64,000 nt of DNA from Haliotis asinina (lineage: Eukaryota; Mollusca; Gastropoda; Lepetellida; Haliotidae), in assembly GCF_037392515.1 (NCBI RefSeq), contig NC_090283.1, forward strand, positions 18,942,501-19,006,500, given 5' to 3'. This document shows, piece after piece, positions 1 to 10,545 of the stretch. Under the pieces are notes generated by a model that did not search any database, was not told where the DNA came from, and worked only from the letters and a program-made list of their open reading frames with translations. Numbering within the stretch: position 1 is the stretch's first letter; each line of letters starts with the position of its first letter. Position numbers and translations under genes: made by a program.

Positions 1-973
1 TCTGGAATATAATTTTGTACACACTGTAAAGCTAACTTTAAACGGCGCTGCTCACGAGATGGCTCATTAGCCTCAGCGTACAGGCTCTCAACAGGTGAAG
101 TTCGAAAGGAGCCAAGACAAAGTCTTAGACCTTGATGGTGAACAGAATCTAAAAGTTTTAGGCTGCTTTTACAGGCTCCACCATATACAATGGAGCCATA
201 TTCAAGTTTTGTCCGGATCAGTGATCGATAAAGCTGCAGGATGGTAGCTTAGAATTTGAAACGACTTTCAACAAGTCAAGTGCTTTCAGGCACTTAGTTT
301 TGAGGGATTCGATATGTGGTAGAAACGTTAAATGTGAGTCCAAAAGGATTCCCAAGAACTTGGCCTCCTTTCCAACCTTAATGGGAGATCCATTTAGAAA
401 CAGTTCAGGATCTTTATGCGGTTTATATTTTCTACAAAATGTATACAATTAGATTTGGATTTAGAAACTTTAAAGCTGTTTTCAAGACACTATCTATTTA
501 TATTGTTTAAACAGAGCTGCATTTGCCGTACAATTGTATTCATATTTTTACCACGGCAAGAAATATTAAAATCATCCACAAATAACGATCCATCAATTGA
601 ATCATTTAAAACTTTTGACAAACTATTTATCTTGATACTAAAACGTGTTACAGACAAAATGCTGCCTTGTGGAACACCCTGATCCTGATTGTAATGATCA
701 GACAGGGTAGAATCTACGCGGACTTGAAGTTGTCTGTCATTTAAAAAGTTTAATATGAATTCAGGCAAACGACCTCGCAAACCGAAATCTCTCAAAATGC
801 CATATTTCCAGGTTGTGTCATATGCTTTTTCGAGATCAAAAGGATAGACACAGCATGTTGTTTATTAATTAGTGCGTTTTTCACAAATGATTCCAGTCGC
901 ACTAGGTGATCGACAGTACTTCTGTTTTTACGGAAACCACACTGTATATCTGTCATGAGGTTATTAGTTTCCA
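1..973 (-). pseudogene. C1 ORF2, reverse transcriptase part
   Basis: Minus-strand remains of the reverse transcriptase. The fragments at 792-974 (fingers, ITDIQCGFRKNRS-like), 490-795 (motif B as GVPQGSILSVTRF and motif C as LFVDDFNIS) and 218-448 (thumb, KFLGILLDSHLTFLPHI) lie in different frames, so frameshifts separate them. Motif A, normally FFDLEKAYDTTW in this family, is damaged around 830-850. The sequence runs off the window start before the RNase H domain. At 961-973 it is cut by C2 and it resumes at 1246. Family membership is certain from alignment with the intact copies; this copy makes no protein. Confidence 0.85.
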
Positions 974-1232
974 CCCCATGGTCCCTAGTATGGTGATATA
1001 CTTTCAGTTGTTGGCAATCTAAAGCCTGAATTTATGTATTATTGTCCGATAGTGATATTAGTTTTAACTTTCCACGCTAGTTTTAATTCAAATTGTGATA
1101 TTCTAATTGTTTTACTGTCCTTCGCCGAAGATTTTATAATAAACATGTAGTCCTTTTCTCTGCTAAATGTTCTCGTCACGATACGACTGAGATATTGCCG
1201 ATGTGACGTTAAATATTAACTCACTCACTCAC
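974..1232 (+). mobile_element. LINE copy C2, very short 5'-truncated 3' UTR insertion
   Basis: A plus-strand fragment of only the last ~260 bases of the family: the 3' UTR, the terminal hairpin (CGTCACGATACG ... GTGACG) and CTCA repeats. It sits in C1 and is flanked by ttattagtttcca (961-973) and ttatttgtttcca (1233-1245), a 13-bp target duplication with one mismatch. Severe 5' truncation with an intact tail is the normal outcome of abortive target-primed reverse transcription. Confidence 0.85.
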
Positions 1233-1879
1233 TTATTTGTTTCCAAATACCAAACAAGTCGATTATTTATCATGTCTTCCATGGTCTTGCAAACACAGTT
1301 TGTTAATGAGTGAGTGAGTTAATATTTAACGTCACATCGGCAATATCTCAGCCATATCGTGACAAGAACATTTAATACTGAAATGAAATATATGGATGCT
1401 ATAAAAACCTGTCAACGAGGGATAGTTAAACAACTAGAATATCACAGAGTAGAGTATAAACCTAGTAACTATACCTAAAACAATTTATCTATAGAGGACA
1501 ATACAATATAAAAATGGGCTATAGGTTGCCAACAACTGAAGGTAGATCACCATACTAGGGACCATGGGGACTTACAGTATATTTGCTTCCTGCATGGACC
1601 CTAGTTGGATTTACATCATCCCTTCGGCTGTTAGCAATTTAGACAAATCTAGCCATAAAGTAGAAACACACTTATTCTACGATTAAAAAGCTGGAAAACT
1701 GAATTTTACTTGAAATGTTTTTGGACTTAAGTACCCTCTCTGGAGGACAATAGTTTTACGGTACTTCAACCGCCTTTAAGGGTACAGCCACAAACGATTT
1801 AAGTTACTAATTTAATCTTCCAATTGTAAAATATTTATCCATTTACAATTCAGTTAACGAATCTAATTCCTTTAAAAAT

Positions 1880-4037
1880 GCAATGATTAAATAAAATCTA
1901 ATATTGCTAAAAAGATCCTTCATAGATTGTGAATTAAAATACTGATCCCTTGTGATGGAATACTCAACACTTTTAACAAATCAAGTGCATTCAGACATTT
2001 AGTTTTAAGGGATTTAATGTGGGGTAGAAAAGTTAGATGTGAGTCGAAAGTAAGACCCAAGATCTTGGCCTCCTTTACTACTTTGATGGGGGTGCCATAT
2101 AAAAATAATTCTGGATCAGAAATGCAAAACAATTTGTTTTTGTTATAGAAAATTTAAACCCGTTTTCAAATGACCATTTTTCAATTTTATTGAGACAAAT
2201 TTGTAATTGCCTCTCTATTGTATGCATATTTCTACCTCTACAAGAAACATTAAAATCATCCCCAAATAGTGATCCATCTACCGAATCACTTAAAACCTTA
2301 GAAAGACTATTGATTTTAATACCAAATAAAGTCATAGACAAAATACTGCCTTGTGGAATACCCTGATCTTGATGAAAGTAGTCTAAGAGGGTTGATCCCA
2401 CACGCACTTGAAACTGACCCAAAAGAATATAAATCTTTTAAAATACCATGCTTCCAAGTAGTATCATATGCTTTTTCGAGATCAAAAAAGATTGATACTG
2501 CATGTAGTATTTTAATGAAAGAATTATTAACAAATGATTCCAAACGAACCAGGTGGTCAATTGTGCTTCGGTTTTTACGAAAACCACATTGTATATAAGC
2601 AATCAGATTGTTGGTTTCCAAAAACCAAACGAAGCGATTATTCACCATTCGCTCCATGGTTTTGCAAACGCAGCTAGTTAAGGAAATAGTCCTGTTGCAG
2701 TGTCGTGAGCCTGTGATAGCGCAGTATGATAGCGCAGTTCATGTAATGAAAATACCTCATTGTAATCTTCACCATTATCAGATTTAAAATTCACTGGTTT
2801 CTTCTCTTGGTGTGTTTGGTAAGTCTGGAAGTTTGGATGATAATTTGAGGAGGACGAATGTTTAGCCAAAGTTTCACCCAACTTGTTTGCAATATCAGAT
2901 TTTTCAGTTAGCATGTTATTATCATTTTTGAGATGCTGAATACTACTGGATTTGGAACCCTTGCCTTTAATGTTTTGGATCATATTCCATGCCCTTGACA
3001 TAGGAGTATGGGAATTTATTTTGGAAACGTAATTTTTCCAAGTATGACGTTTAATGTGTTTAAACGTTCGTCGAGCTTTATCGTAACTGATTTTTACATT
3101 ATTTAAGTTATGAACAGTTGGATGAAAACAAAAGTATTTTTCTGCTTTCTTCCTCATTTTCCTAGCCTGTTTACATTCATCATTAAACCATAGTTTACGG
3201 ATGTGCGGATTTACAGAGGACTTAGGAATAGTTTCATCAGCTATATGTTTCAGTTTGTCCGAGAACATTTTAATTGGATCAGGTACGTCCATGAAAAGGT
3301 CTGGTTTAGTTTCCTTAAGGCAGGTGGCCTGAAACAATGGCCAACTGGCCTTTGAAAAATTCCATCTTGTTACAGGCGGATCATCGGAAGGGTTCATTGC
3401 TGTAAGTACTGTTGGAAAATGGTCACTACCACAAAGATCATTATGAACTGACCATTCAAACTCATTATAAACGTTTGAATCAGTGAGTGACAGGTCTAAG
3501 GAAGAATATGTTCCCGTTGCAGGATGTAAATATGTGTCAGAGCCATTGTTGAATATACATAAATTATTATCAGATATAAACTCTTCAAGAACTTTCCCTT
3601 TACTGTTAGTATCAGGACTTCCCCATAATGGGTTATGTCCATTGAGATCACCCATTATGATACAGGGTTTTGGTGATTGGTCATGCAAATCTTGAAGATC
3701 ATTCTGATGGAGAATGGAAGAAGGAGAGATATACAAGGAACAAAGAGTAAGGGTTATATGTAAAGTAAGACGAACAGCAACAGCCTGAAGATTGGTTTTA
3801 AGAGGAACAGGGCTATGAATAATACCTCACCATGTCTCACCAATATGGAAGATGCACCAGACTCTTTATCACCAGGGGGAGAAAAAGAATGATAAGAATG
3901 GTATTTACGCAATTCGAACAGTACGTTTCTTGAAAACTAAATGCTGATGGTTTAAAATCCTGTGCTAGTAATTGTACTTCATTAAAATTGATCCTAAGTC
4001 CTCTGCAATTCCATTGGATTAAGGAATTATTGTTCAT
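1880..4037 (-). pseudogene. C3 ORF2, fragmented endonuclease-reverse transcriptase
   Basis: ORF2 starts at the ATG at 4037 (MNNNSLIQWNCRGL), overlapping the ORF1 stop in ATGA. The endonuclease is mostly recognisable (MGDLNGHNPLWGS, GSDHFPT in 2678-3736), but it is frameshifted around 3830-3900. A deletion near 2695 joins the linker to the end of the finger region. The reverse transcriptase follows in two overlapping frames (2316-2657 with FFDLEKAYDTTW; 2078-2422 with GIPQGSILSMTLF and LFGDDFNVS). Motif C reads FGDD instead of FVDD. A second deletion then joins the thumb start to the extreme C-terminus. Nothing functional is left. Confidence 0.85.
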
Positions 4038-5237
4038 TTAACAGCAGCTGTTAGTACTGGGGACCTACATTTCCCCTTCCCAGGCGAACTGCTTCTGTTT
4101 CGCGCACGGAGATGAGGAGAGACGTCCATGTCTTCTAAAAGTTGAAACTTGTTATAGACTTGTACAGGATCACGTGATCCCTTTTGTACTCGATCAGATT
4201 TTTGTCTATAATCTACTTTATGACAAGGATTTTTCACTGCAGGAGATATTGTTTGTGATTCAGTCTGGCAAGCTGATGTGGCATGATTCTTATCACCAGC
4301 AGAATCTGATGTACTTAAAGTTTGTTTGTCAGCTTTAACCCAGGTGATATCTGTCTGACATGAAACAGACAGCACAGATTTAGCATGAGGGCGAGCAACG
4401 ACAGCAGAGTATGTTATACTTGATGACTGAGGCGAGGCTGCATTTACTAAACGTTTTGCCTCATGATAGGTGATATTCTATTGAGTTTTGATTTTGATAA
4501 TTACATATTCACGTTTCCATATTTCACATGACTTTGATGAAGACATATGGTCTCCAAGACAATTAACACATTTTGGAGAAGACAAACAGTCAGAACCTTG
4601 ATGATCTTCACCACATCTGTAGCATGTTGCACGATTACTGCAAGATTGGGCACCGAGACTAAACTTTTGACACTTGTAACAACGAAGTGGATTTGTAATA
4701 TATTGCTCCACTTCGATATTACAATATCCAGCTTTGATATACTTTGGGTGTTTCGGTTGTGAAAAAGAAATCAAATAAGTGTTTGTATTTAAAGTTTCTC
4801 CATTTTTCTTAAAAGTGAATCGTTTGACATGAGTGACTCCTTGATTTTGTAGTTCAGTGGCGATGTCTGTTTCACTCATGTGGGCAAGCCACTGGTCTCT
4901 CTCAAGATGCCTTTGCTGCTGTTCAGAGACTTATGTGGAGAAACAGATACTACAGTATTTGCAAGCTGTTTTGTAGCTATGAGGGTAGCTGATTGTTTCG
5001 CTGTTTTACACTCTATGATGAGAAACCCAGATCTAATTTTTGAAACAGCTTGGACATCCTCAAGCATTCCATAAATTGCTTTTGCTGTGGCAAATGGATT
5101 GCGTTTTAGAGGTTCACCGTCAATAGAAGATACAACCAAACATCTACTCCATGATCCGCTAATCTGTGTGTAGCACTGTCCTCGTCAGAGGACAAACACT
5201 CATTTAGTGCTCGTTTATGTTTTTTGTGTTGAGTCAT
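4034..5237 (-). pseudogene. C3 ORF1, nucleic-acid-binding protein, frameshifted
   Basis: ORF1 begins at the ATG at 5237 (MTQHKKHKRALNECLSSDED) and ends at 4034. It is split into at least four open stretches (5106-5237, 4876-5139, 4478-4879, 4034-4375). The middle stretch keeps the zinc knuckle region, with CYKCQKFSLGAQSC (one His lost), CYRCGEDHQGSDC and CVNCLGDHMSSSKSC. The Ser/Thr-rich C-terminal part with a basic end (SSSPGKGKCRSPV) follows. In I-superfamily elements this protein coats the element RNA; this copy is inactive. Confidence 0.82.
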
Positions 5238-5737
5238 GGTTAATAATAGAAAGTTCACCATCCCACCTCCCCACCCTCCACCGAGTATCACATGGACAAC
5301 GCTATATACCAGTGGCTCTTCGACTGGCAGCACCAAGGATACTGGAATGGTATACTCCAGCAGAAGATTAATTCAAAATTAATCAATCCACCAGACTGAC
5401 CCATGAGCCACCGCCTTCTGGGCATAAGACTCTAGGCAAAGTTAATAACATCAGTTTTCAAATCTAAAAGTGTTATGTGAAAGAAACAGCCAAGGCCAAA
5501 ATTGAAACAGTACAAAATCAAATCTGTGCAATTACATGAATAATCCACGCACAGGGCTTGGCGTGACCACCCGTCTAGGCGAAGTCAGGGCCAAAGTGGT
5601 GTATTGAGCAACAGGAACACGGTTACAGGTCCCTATTGCCCTCAACCACCAGGATCCCCTCCGCCGACACAGGGCCGCAACTGACGGCAAACGGGTTGGT
5701 GGACCAAATATTCTCCCGGGTCCACTACGGGGGTGTC

Positions 5738-5853
5738 GGCGAGCTCTTCGCCTTACCCAACACCCACCACGAGGAGGTGGCTCGCCACGGGTGCCCCACG
5801 AGGAGGTGGCTCGCCACGGGTGCCCCACGAGGAGGTGGCTCGCAACGTGTGCC
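5738..5853 (-). ncRNA. C3 5' end: HDV-like ribozyme fold plus two extra 29-bp units
   Basis: The core fold is 5738-5795 on the minus strand: P1 GGCACCC with GGGTGTT, P2 GGCGAG with CTCGCC, P3 with loop CTCCTC, and the joining strand GGGTAAGGCGAAGA. Upstream of it two further partial copies of the first 29 bases (5796-5824 and 5825-5853) extend the element, and the outermost is mutated (GGCACACG). The insertion boundary still begins with GG. The extra units probably arose when reverse transcriptase repeated the end of its template. Confidence 0.6.
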
Positions 5854-5865
5854 GTCTGTTAATGA

Positions 5866-7437
5866 AATTTGACGGATCCGAATGATCACGTCCAGGTTTA
5901 GGTATTGGTACTACTACAGCGTGACGATGAAGAAGGAAAGTCCCGGAAGTCTAAATATCATCAAATATAAACAACATCGTCTCTAAACAGGATTCTGGTA
6001 AGTGCTTCAGGAGTTGATAATGTATGTTATCAGTTCCTGTAGCAGTGTCATGAGCTTGATAAAGAGCAGTATGGAGTTTATGTTTCATTATACTCTTCCC
6101 TATTATCTGAATTGAAATTAACAGTTTTCTTTTCTTGTTGTTTTTGGTACTGATGGAATTTAGGTATATAATTATAAGTGGAAGAGTGTTTAGCGAGAGT
6201 TTCGCCCAGTTTATTTGCACTATCTGATTCATCAGTTAGTAATTGATCTCCATGTTTAAGATGATGGACAGTAGATTTAGTACCTTTACCTTCAATTTTC
6301 TGGACCATGTTCCATACCTTGGACATGGGTGTCCGAGAATTTATTTTAGATACATAATTTTGCCAAGATTGGCGTTTGTTCTGTTTAAAAGTACGCCGTG
6401 CTTTAGCATTTAAAATTGTAAATTTATTTAAGTTATGAACCATAAGATGGCGACGGAAATAATGTTCTGCTTTTTCCCCTGCCTTCCTAGGTCGTTTGCA
6501 GTCATCGTTGAATCATGGTTTTCGAATACGTGGAACTCCAGAGGGATTTGGTATACACTCATCAGCAATGGAATTCAATTCATCAGAAAAGTATTTAATA
6601 GCATCAGGAACGTCAATAAAACGTTCAGGTTTACGTTTTTCAGCACACAGTGTTTCATATAAAGTCCAGTTAGCCTTTTTAAAATTGCGCCTTGATGATG
6701 GAGGCACATCAAATGGAGTTATGTTTTACTATAGTAGGAAAATGGTCACTTCCACAGAGGTCATCGTGGACTGACCATTCAAATTCATTGAGTCGTTCTG
6801 AATTTGTGAGTGACAGGTCGAGGTGTAAGTATGTGTTGGAACCATCATTATAAATACATAAATCATTATCAAAACAAAAATCCTCCAGTAATGTAACTTT
6901 AGCGTTTGTAGTCACACTTCCCCAGAGTGGATTGTGGCCGTTTAAATCTCCCATTATAATACAGGTCTTCGGGAGTTGGTCATACAGAGCTTGAAGATCG
7001 GTTTTGTGAAACGTCAAAGACGGAGAGATATAGAGAGAGCATAATGTAAACACAACGTGCAAATTTAGTCGCACTGCAACGGCCTTAAGATTAGTAGTAA
7101 GTAAAACAGGGCTTTAAATAACGTTTTGTCTGACTAGAATGGATAATCCTTCTGTGGCCTTATCACCCGGAGGTGAAAAACAATGATTAGCATTAAAACG
7201 ACGAAGATCAAATGCATCTGTCTGTTTTAAATATGTCTCTTGGAGACAGATCGCTGAAGGTATAAAATCATGGTCTAATAGCTGTACTTCATGTACGTTA
7301 GTCTTCAGTCCTCTGCAATTCCACTGTATAATATTGTTGGAATAAACTATCTTTTGGGGGCATTTATTGGGGATCTACCCCGCACTTTTTAGAGGGCGAC
7401 AAGCTATGTGCCCTAGAATGGACGTTTTCAGATACGT
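5866..7437 (-). pseudogene. C1 ORF2 endonuclease and linker, and ORF1 end
   Basis: Continuation of C1 on the right of C3. Open pieces at 5951-6232, 6078-6443, 6513-6707 and 6709-7074 encode the RT-proximal linker, the basic RTFKQNKRQSWQNYVSKINS stretch and the endonuclease (IIMGDLNGHNPLWGS, GSDHFPT). Several frameshifts separate them. The start of the endonuclease near 7310-7335 reads IIQWNCRGLKTN. The ORF1 end (…APKR, stop) lies at about 7344-7380 in the overlapping frame, with no AUG for ORF2. C4 interrupts the sequence after 7437. Confidence 0.82.
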
Positions 7438-8352
7438 GAGTGAGTGAGTGAGTGAGTTAATATTTAACGTCACTTTCAGCCATATCGTGACGGGAACACA
7501 ACACTGAAATGGAATATATTAGCATTATAAAAACCCGTCCACAAAGGACAGTAAAACAACTAGAGTATGAGAGAAAAGAACGTAAAACTAGCAATTATAC
7601 CTTAAACAGCTTATCTATAGAGGAGAATACAATATAAAAATGGGCTATAGATTGCCAAGAACTGACGGTAGATCACCATACTAGGGACCATGGGGACTTA
7701 CAGTACTTTTGTTACATGCATGGACCCTAGCTGGATTTACACCACCCCCTCAGTGGCTAGCAATTTATGTGAGTGAGTGAGTTAATATTTAACGTCACAT
7801 AGCATCCATCTAGCCAGACATTTAAAAGAACACGTATACTAAGATAGCGGACAATTGTTTTACAGTACTTGAACCCCCTTTGAGGATACAGCCACTAACA
7901 AGCACAGTTACGAATTTAAACTTCCAATAATAAAATATTTATGTATTTACAATTCAGTTAATAAATCTAATTCTTTTAAAATTGCAATGATTAAATGCGA
8001 CCTCGTGTTATTAAAAAGATCCTTCATAGTTTGTGAATTAAAATAGTTATCCCTTGTGATGGAATATTCAACACAGTCAAACAAAACATGCTTGACTGTG
8101 ATTGTTTCATCACAAGAGGTACAAAACGGAGGATCCTCACCTTCAAACAAATATTAATGTGTATATCTTGTGTGGCCAATACGACATCTTCGTAAAATAA
8201 CCTCTTCAAATCTGGACTGACAACCCAAGTAGGTGTAACCAATGTACGGTTTTATTTCATGTAATGTATTTACACCCACCTGGGCGTCCCACTTTTTCTA
8301 CATCAGATCACGGATGTAAGTTGTAATGCTGACTTTGAAATCAGAGTATGGA
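7438..8352 (-). mobile_element. LINE copy C4, 5'-truncated, inserted in C1 ORF1
   Basis: A 915-bp minus-strand copy holding the 3' tail, 3' UTR and the ORF2 C-terminal end (7947-8242, with GEDPPFCTSCDETITVKHVL). It is flanked by a perfect 12-bp duplication tttcagatacgt (7426-7437 and 8353-8364). Its 5' end is truncated within the RNase H linker. Around 7768-7800 a second (TGAG)n-TTAATATTTAACGTCAC tail is embedded in its 3' UTR, possibly a minute later insertion. Confidence 0.87.
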
Positions 8353-8364
8353 TTTCAGATACGT

Positions 8365-9015
8365 CCATGTCTTCAAGTGATCCATATTTTTCACCCAAGT
8401 TACGTCTGTCTGACAGCTGGCAGATACAGTAACTATGCTAGATGTTGTTTCAGGAGTTCTTTTGGCAATGGAAACATAGCTTTTGTTTGTCACGAGCTTA
8501 GAACTTGTCTATTTGCATCAGCAAAGCTGATGTTTTGAGTGAACTTTATTTTATTAATTGCCATTTGCTGTTTCCAAACAGGACAGTCCTTAGAGTACGA
8601 TGGGTGATTCCCTGTACAGTTGACACACTTTTTAACATTACTGTTACAATCTTCTGTTGTGTGGGTCTTTTCACTGCAGTGAGCACATACAACAGACAAG
8701 GTGCACGAGTTTACTCCATGGCCAAACTTTTGGCGTTTGAAGCACCTGGGAGGATTGGGAATGTATGTGTCAACATTTAGATTGCAGTAGCCTGCCTTGA
8801 GTGTTTTTGGAACAGAAGGTAAAGAAAAAGAAGACAGATATGTGTTGGTGTTAATGGTTTCATTTCTACGAGTTGAAAAATGTTTCATATAGAGTACACC
8901 CTGATCTCTCATCTCAGAAGTGATGTCTAATTCCGACATGTCAGCGAGTAATCGATCATGGTCTCTTACAATTCCTTTACTCGTGTTGAGTGTTTTCTGG
9001 GCTGTGATGGTGACG
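8365..9015 (-). pseudogene. C1 ORF1, C-terminal two thirds
   Basis: The minus-strand frame 8490-9311 contains the family ORF1 from KTLNTSKGIVRDHDRLLADM onward: the KAGYCNLNVDTYIPNPPRCF segment and the zinc knuckles CFKRQKFGHGVNSC (second Cys lost to Arg), CAHCSEKTHTTEDC and CVNCTGNHPSYSKDC. The N-terminal part of that open frame is not ORF1. It comes from the 5' UTR, fused by a deletion at about 9015, and from flanking DNA beyond 9138. Between 8365 and 8490 the Ser/Thr-rich tail is decayed. Confidence 0.8.
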
Positions 9016-9081
9016 GGAATGCAACCCACAGCAAACGGGTTGGTGGACCAAATATCCCCCCAGGTCCACAACGGGGGTGTT

Positions 9082-9138
9082 GGCGAGCTCCTGGCGTTAC
9101 CCAGCACCCACCACGAGGAGGTGGCTCGCCACGGGTGT
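9082..9138 (-). ncRNA. C1 5' end: HDV-like ribozyme fold, 5' terminus damaged
   Basis: On the minus strand the strands CACCC/GGGTG (P1), GGCGAG/CTCGCC (P2), the P3 hairpin with loop CTCCTC and the joining strand GGGTAACGCCAGGA are present. The first two G residues that begin other full copies are replaced here (CAACACCC), so the cleavage-site pair is lost. Confidence 0.5.
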
Positions 9139-9889
9139 TGTTTAGGAGCAGTTTGGACAGTTTTATGATATGAATAGATAGAGTATGAGTGATTATTGTT
9201 CCATGCTCCATCACAACTCACATTTAGCCATTCCAAGCTAACGGTCTCCCAAACGTAATGGCTGCTTTTGTTCCTGAGAAAAGGAAGGACGGTTGCCCTG
9301 TTTTCTTGCAAACCGTTCTCTTTATTTGTGAAATGTCTAAATCCTTTATTTATGTTGAGCAGGTTTTTATTAATGCTAGTGTGATCTTCAATTATCCATG
9401 GGAAAGTGAAAACATGAAAAGTTATTTCTGCAAGGTTTTAATGCACAGGTACGTCTCCGGACCTCCAGAGAAGCTCATGATCAGGAGCTTCATTGCACAG
9501 GATGCGAAACCCAATAATCCCGTAAAGAGTAACAATATACAGCATGGCGTGTATGACAACATTTAAGCAACTGCTAAACGGCTCAAAATGTGACTGAAGC
9601 CCTTTTCTACTTCTCATATTACCTGTAAAATTGGCAGTGGGTTGAAGAAAACAACGCGTTTGTTTAACGGAAGGTTAGATGGAAACGTGCTGAGGTAGTA
9701 TGAGCCGTGATGTCAGTGGCTGAAATTATTGTGAAAACAAACCCACGAGAACCCAGTATTTCATATCATAGAAAAGTCTTTTGGTACATACAATATGAAT
9801 ATATATCCTTGATATATGGAACCATAGACAATTATTTAAGCACGACGACATTTGAAAATTTAAACTTAAGAGTCAGTGTGTCAGTCGGT
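9139..9889. other. Unannotated flank of C1
   Basis: No gene, RNA or repeat is supported. Short open frames exist (for example 9258-9566 plus) but have no recognisable domain, codon signature or splice context. The sequence is AT-rich and ordinary. Confidence 0.5.
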
Positions 9890-10545
9890 ATTATACTAGC
9901 CGCCACATTACGACTTTCACAAGTAATACAGTAAAGTAGGTTTGGAAATAGCATGCAACCAAAAAAGAAATCATCAAAATTAACAATGCAATAGAAAAAC
10001 CAGGCAGCACCTGAAGGTAAATCACCATGTCAAGGACCAAGGGGACATACAGTCCTGCAAGGACCCCAGCTGGATTTACACTGGATTTGATTCTCTTCAG
10101 CCGTTTGCGATTGTGCTCCAAATTAGCTAAACATGAAAGTACACATATTTTGCGATGAAAACACTCTCTCTGGGGTACCATCATTTTACGCTAGTTCAAC
10201 CCCCTTTGATGGTATAGCGAAAAAATCAAATCTAGTTTTCATTCGACTTATTAATTACCTCACACAGTCAGAATGCACGAATCAAATCAATTTCTTTCAG
10301 AAATGCAGCACCTAGTGTTAGTGTTAAAATCCTTCAGAGATGCTCATTTCAAATCTAGGAATGTCAGTACAGTTGAACAGGAAATGCTTAGCTCGGATTC
10401 TCTCATCACAATGGGAACAGAACGGAGGATTTCCGTATTTAATAAATGTTCACGTGTACATGTCGATTAATCAATACAACGATCACCTCAAATCTGGACT
10501 GACAGCCCAAGTAGTAGTAACCAATAGTTACCGGAGATAGTGTTC
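9890..10545 (-). mobile_element. LINE copy C5, decayed relic of the same family (3' end)
   Basis: Minus-strand remnant of the family 3' end. The 3' UTR core is recognisable but diverged at about 10010-10085 (ACCTGAAGGTAAATCACCAT ... CCCCAGCTGGATTTACA). So are the paired 'stop region' blocks (TTCAACCCCCTTTGATGG at 10195-10212) and the C-terminal Cys/His coding region with the CAAATCTGGACTGACAGCCC block at 10489-10508. Many substitutions and indels make it the oldest copy here. The terminal hairpin and CTCA tail are not visible and the ends are approximate. Confidence 0.7.

Larger units (their letters stand above)
1310..5853 (-). mobile_element. LINE copy C3, 5' complete, internally deleted, inserted in C1
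   Basis: Minus-strand element inserted in the C1 reverse transcriptase. The flanks gtttgttaatga (1298-1309) and gtctgttaatga (5854-5865) form a 12-bp duplication with one mismatch, and C1 continues on both sides. The 3' tail is at 1310 and the 5' end at 5853. It has two internal deletions in ORF2: about 190 bp near 2695 in front of the reverse transcriptase, and over 1 kb near 1965 removing the thumb-to-RNase H region. The 5' end carries two extra partial copies of its first 29 bases. It groups with C13 by its ORF1 and ORF2 sequence. Confidence 0.88.
1..9138 (-). mobile_element. LINE copy C1, host of three nested insertions; 3' end outside window
   Basis: I-superfamily non-LTR retrotransposon on the minus strand, present as 1-973, 1246-1309, 5866-7437 and 8365-9138. 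The pieces join into one element once C2, C3 and C4 and one copy of each target duplication are removed. Reading from right to left it has a 5' ribozyme-like end, part of ORF1, endonuclease, and reverse transcriptase up to the window edge. An internal deletion near 9015 joins the 5' UTR directly to mid-ORF1, removing the ORF1 start and N-terminal domain. The first bases of the 5' end are altered. It belongs to the subfamily whose ORF2 has no AUG at the usual place. It is dead and older than its three inserts. Confidence 0.85.

Noticed and set aside
4478..4879. Host zinc-knuckle (CNBP-like) gene
   Set aside because: The CCHC pattern is part of LINE ORF1, with the same neighbours in every copy.
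7441..7460. CRISPR-like or telomere-like array from TGAG repeats
   Set aside because: The repeats are the short simple tails of LINE and SINE insertions.
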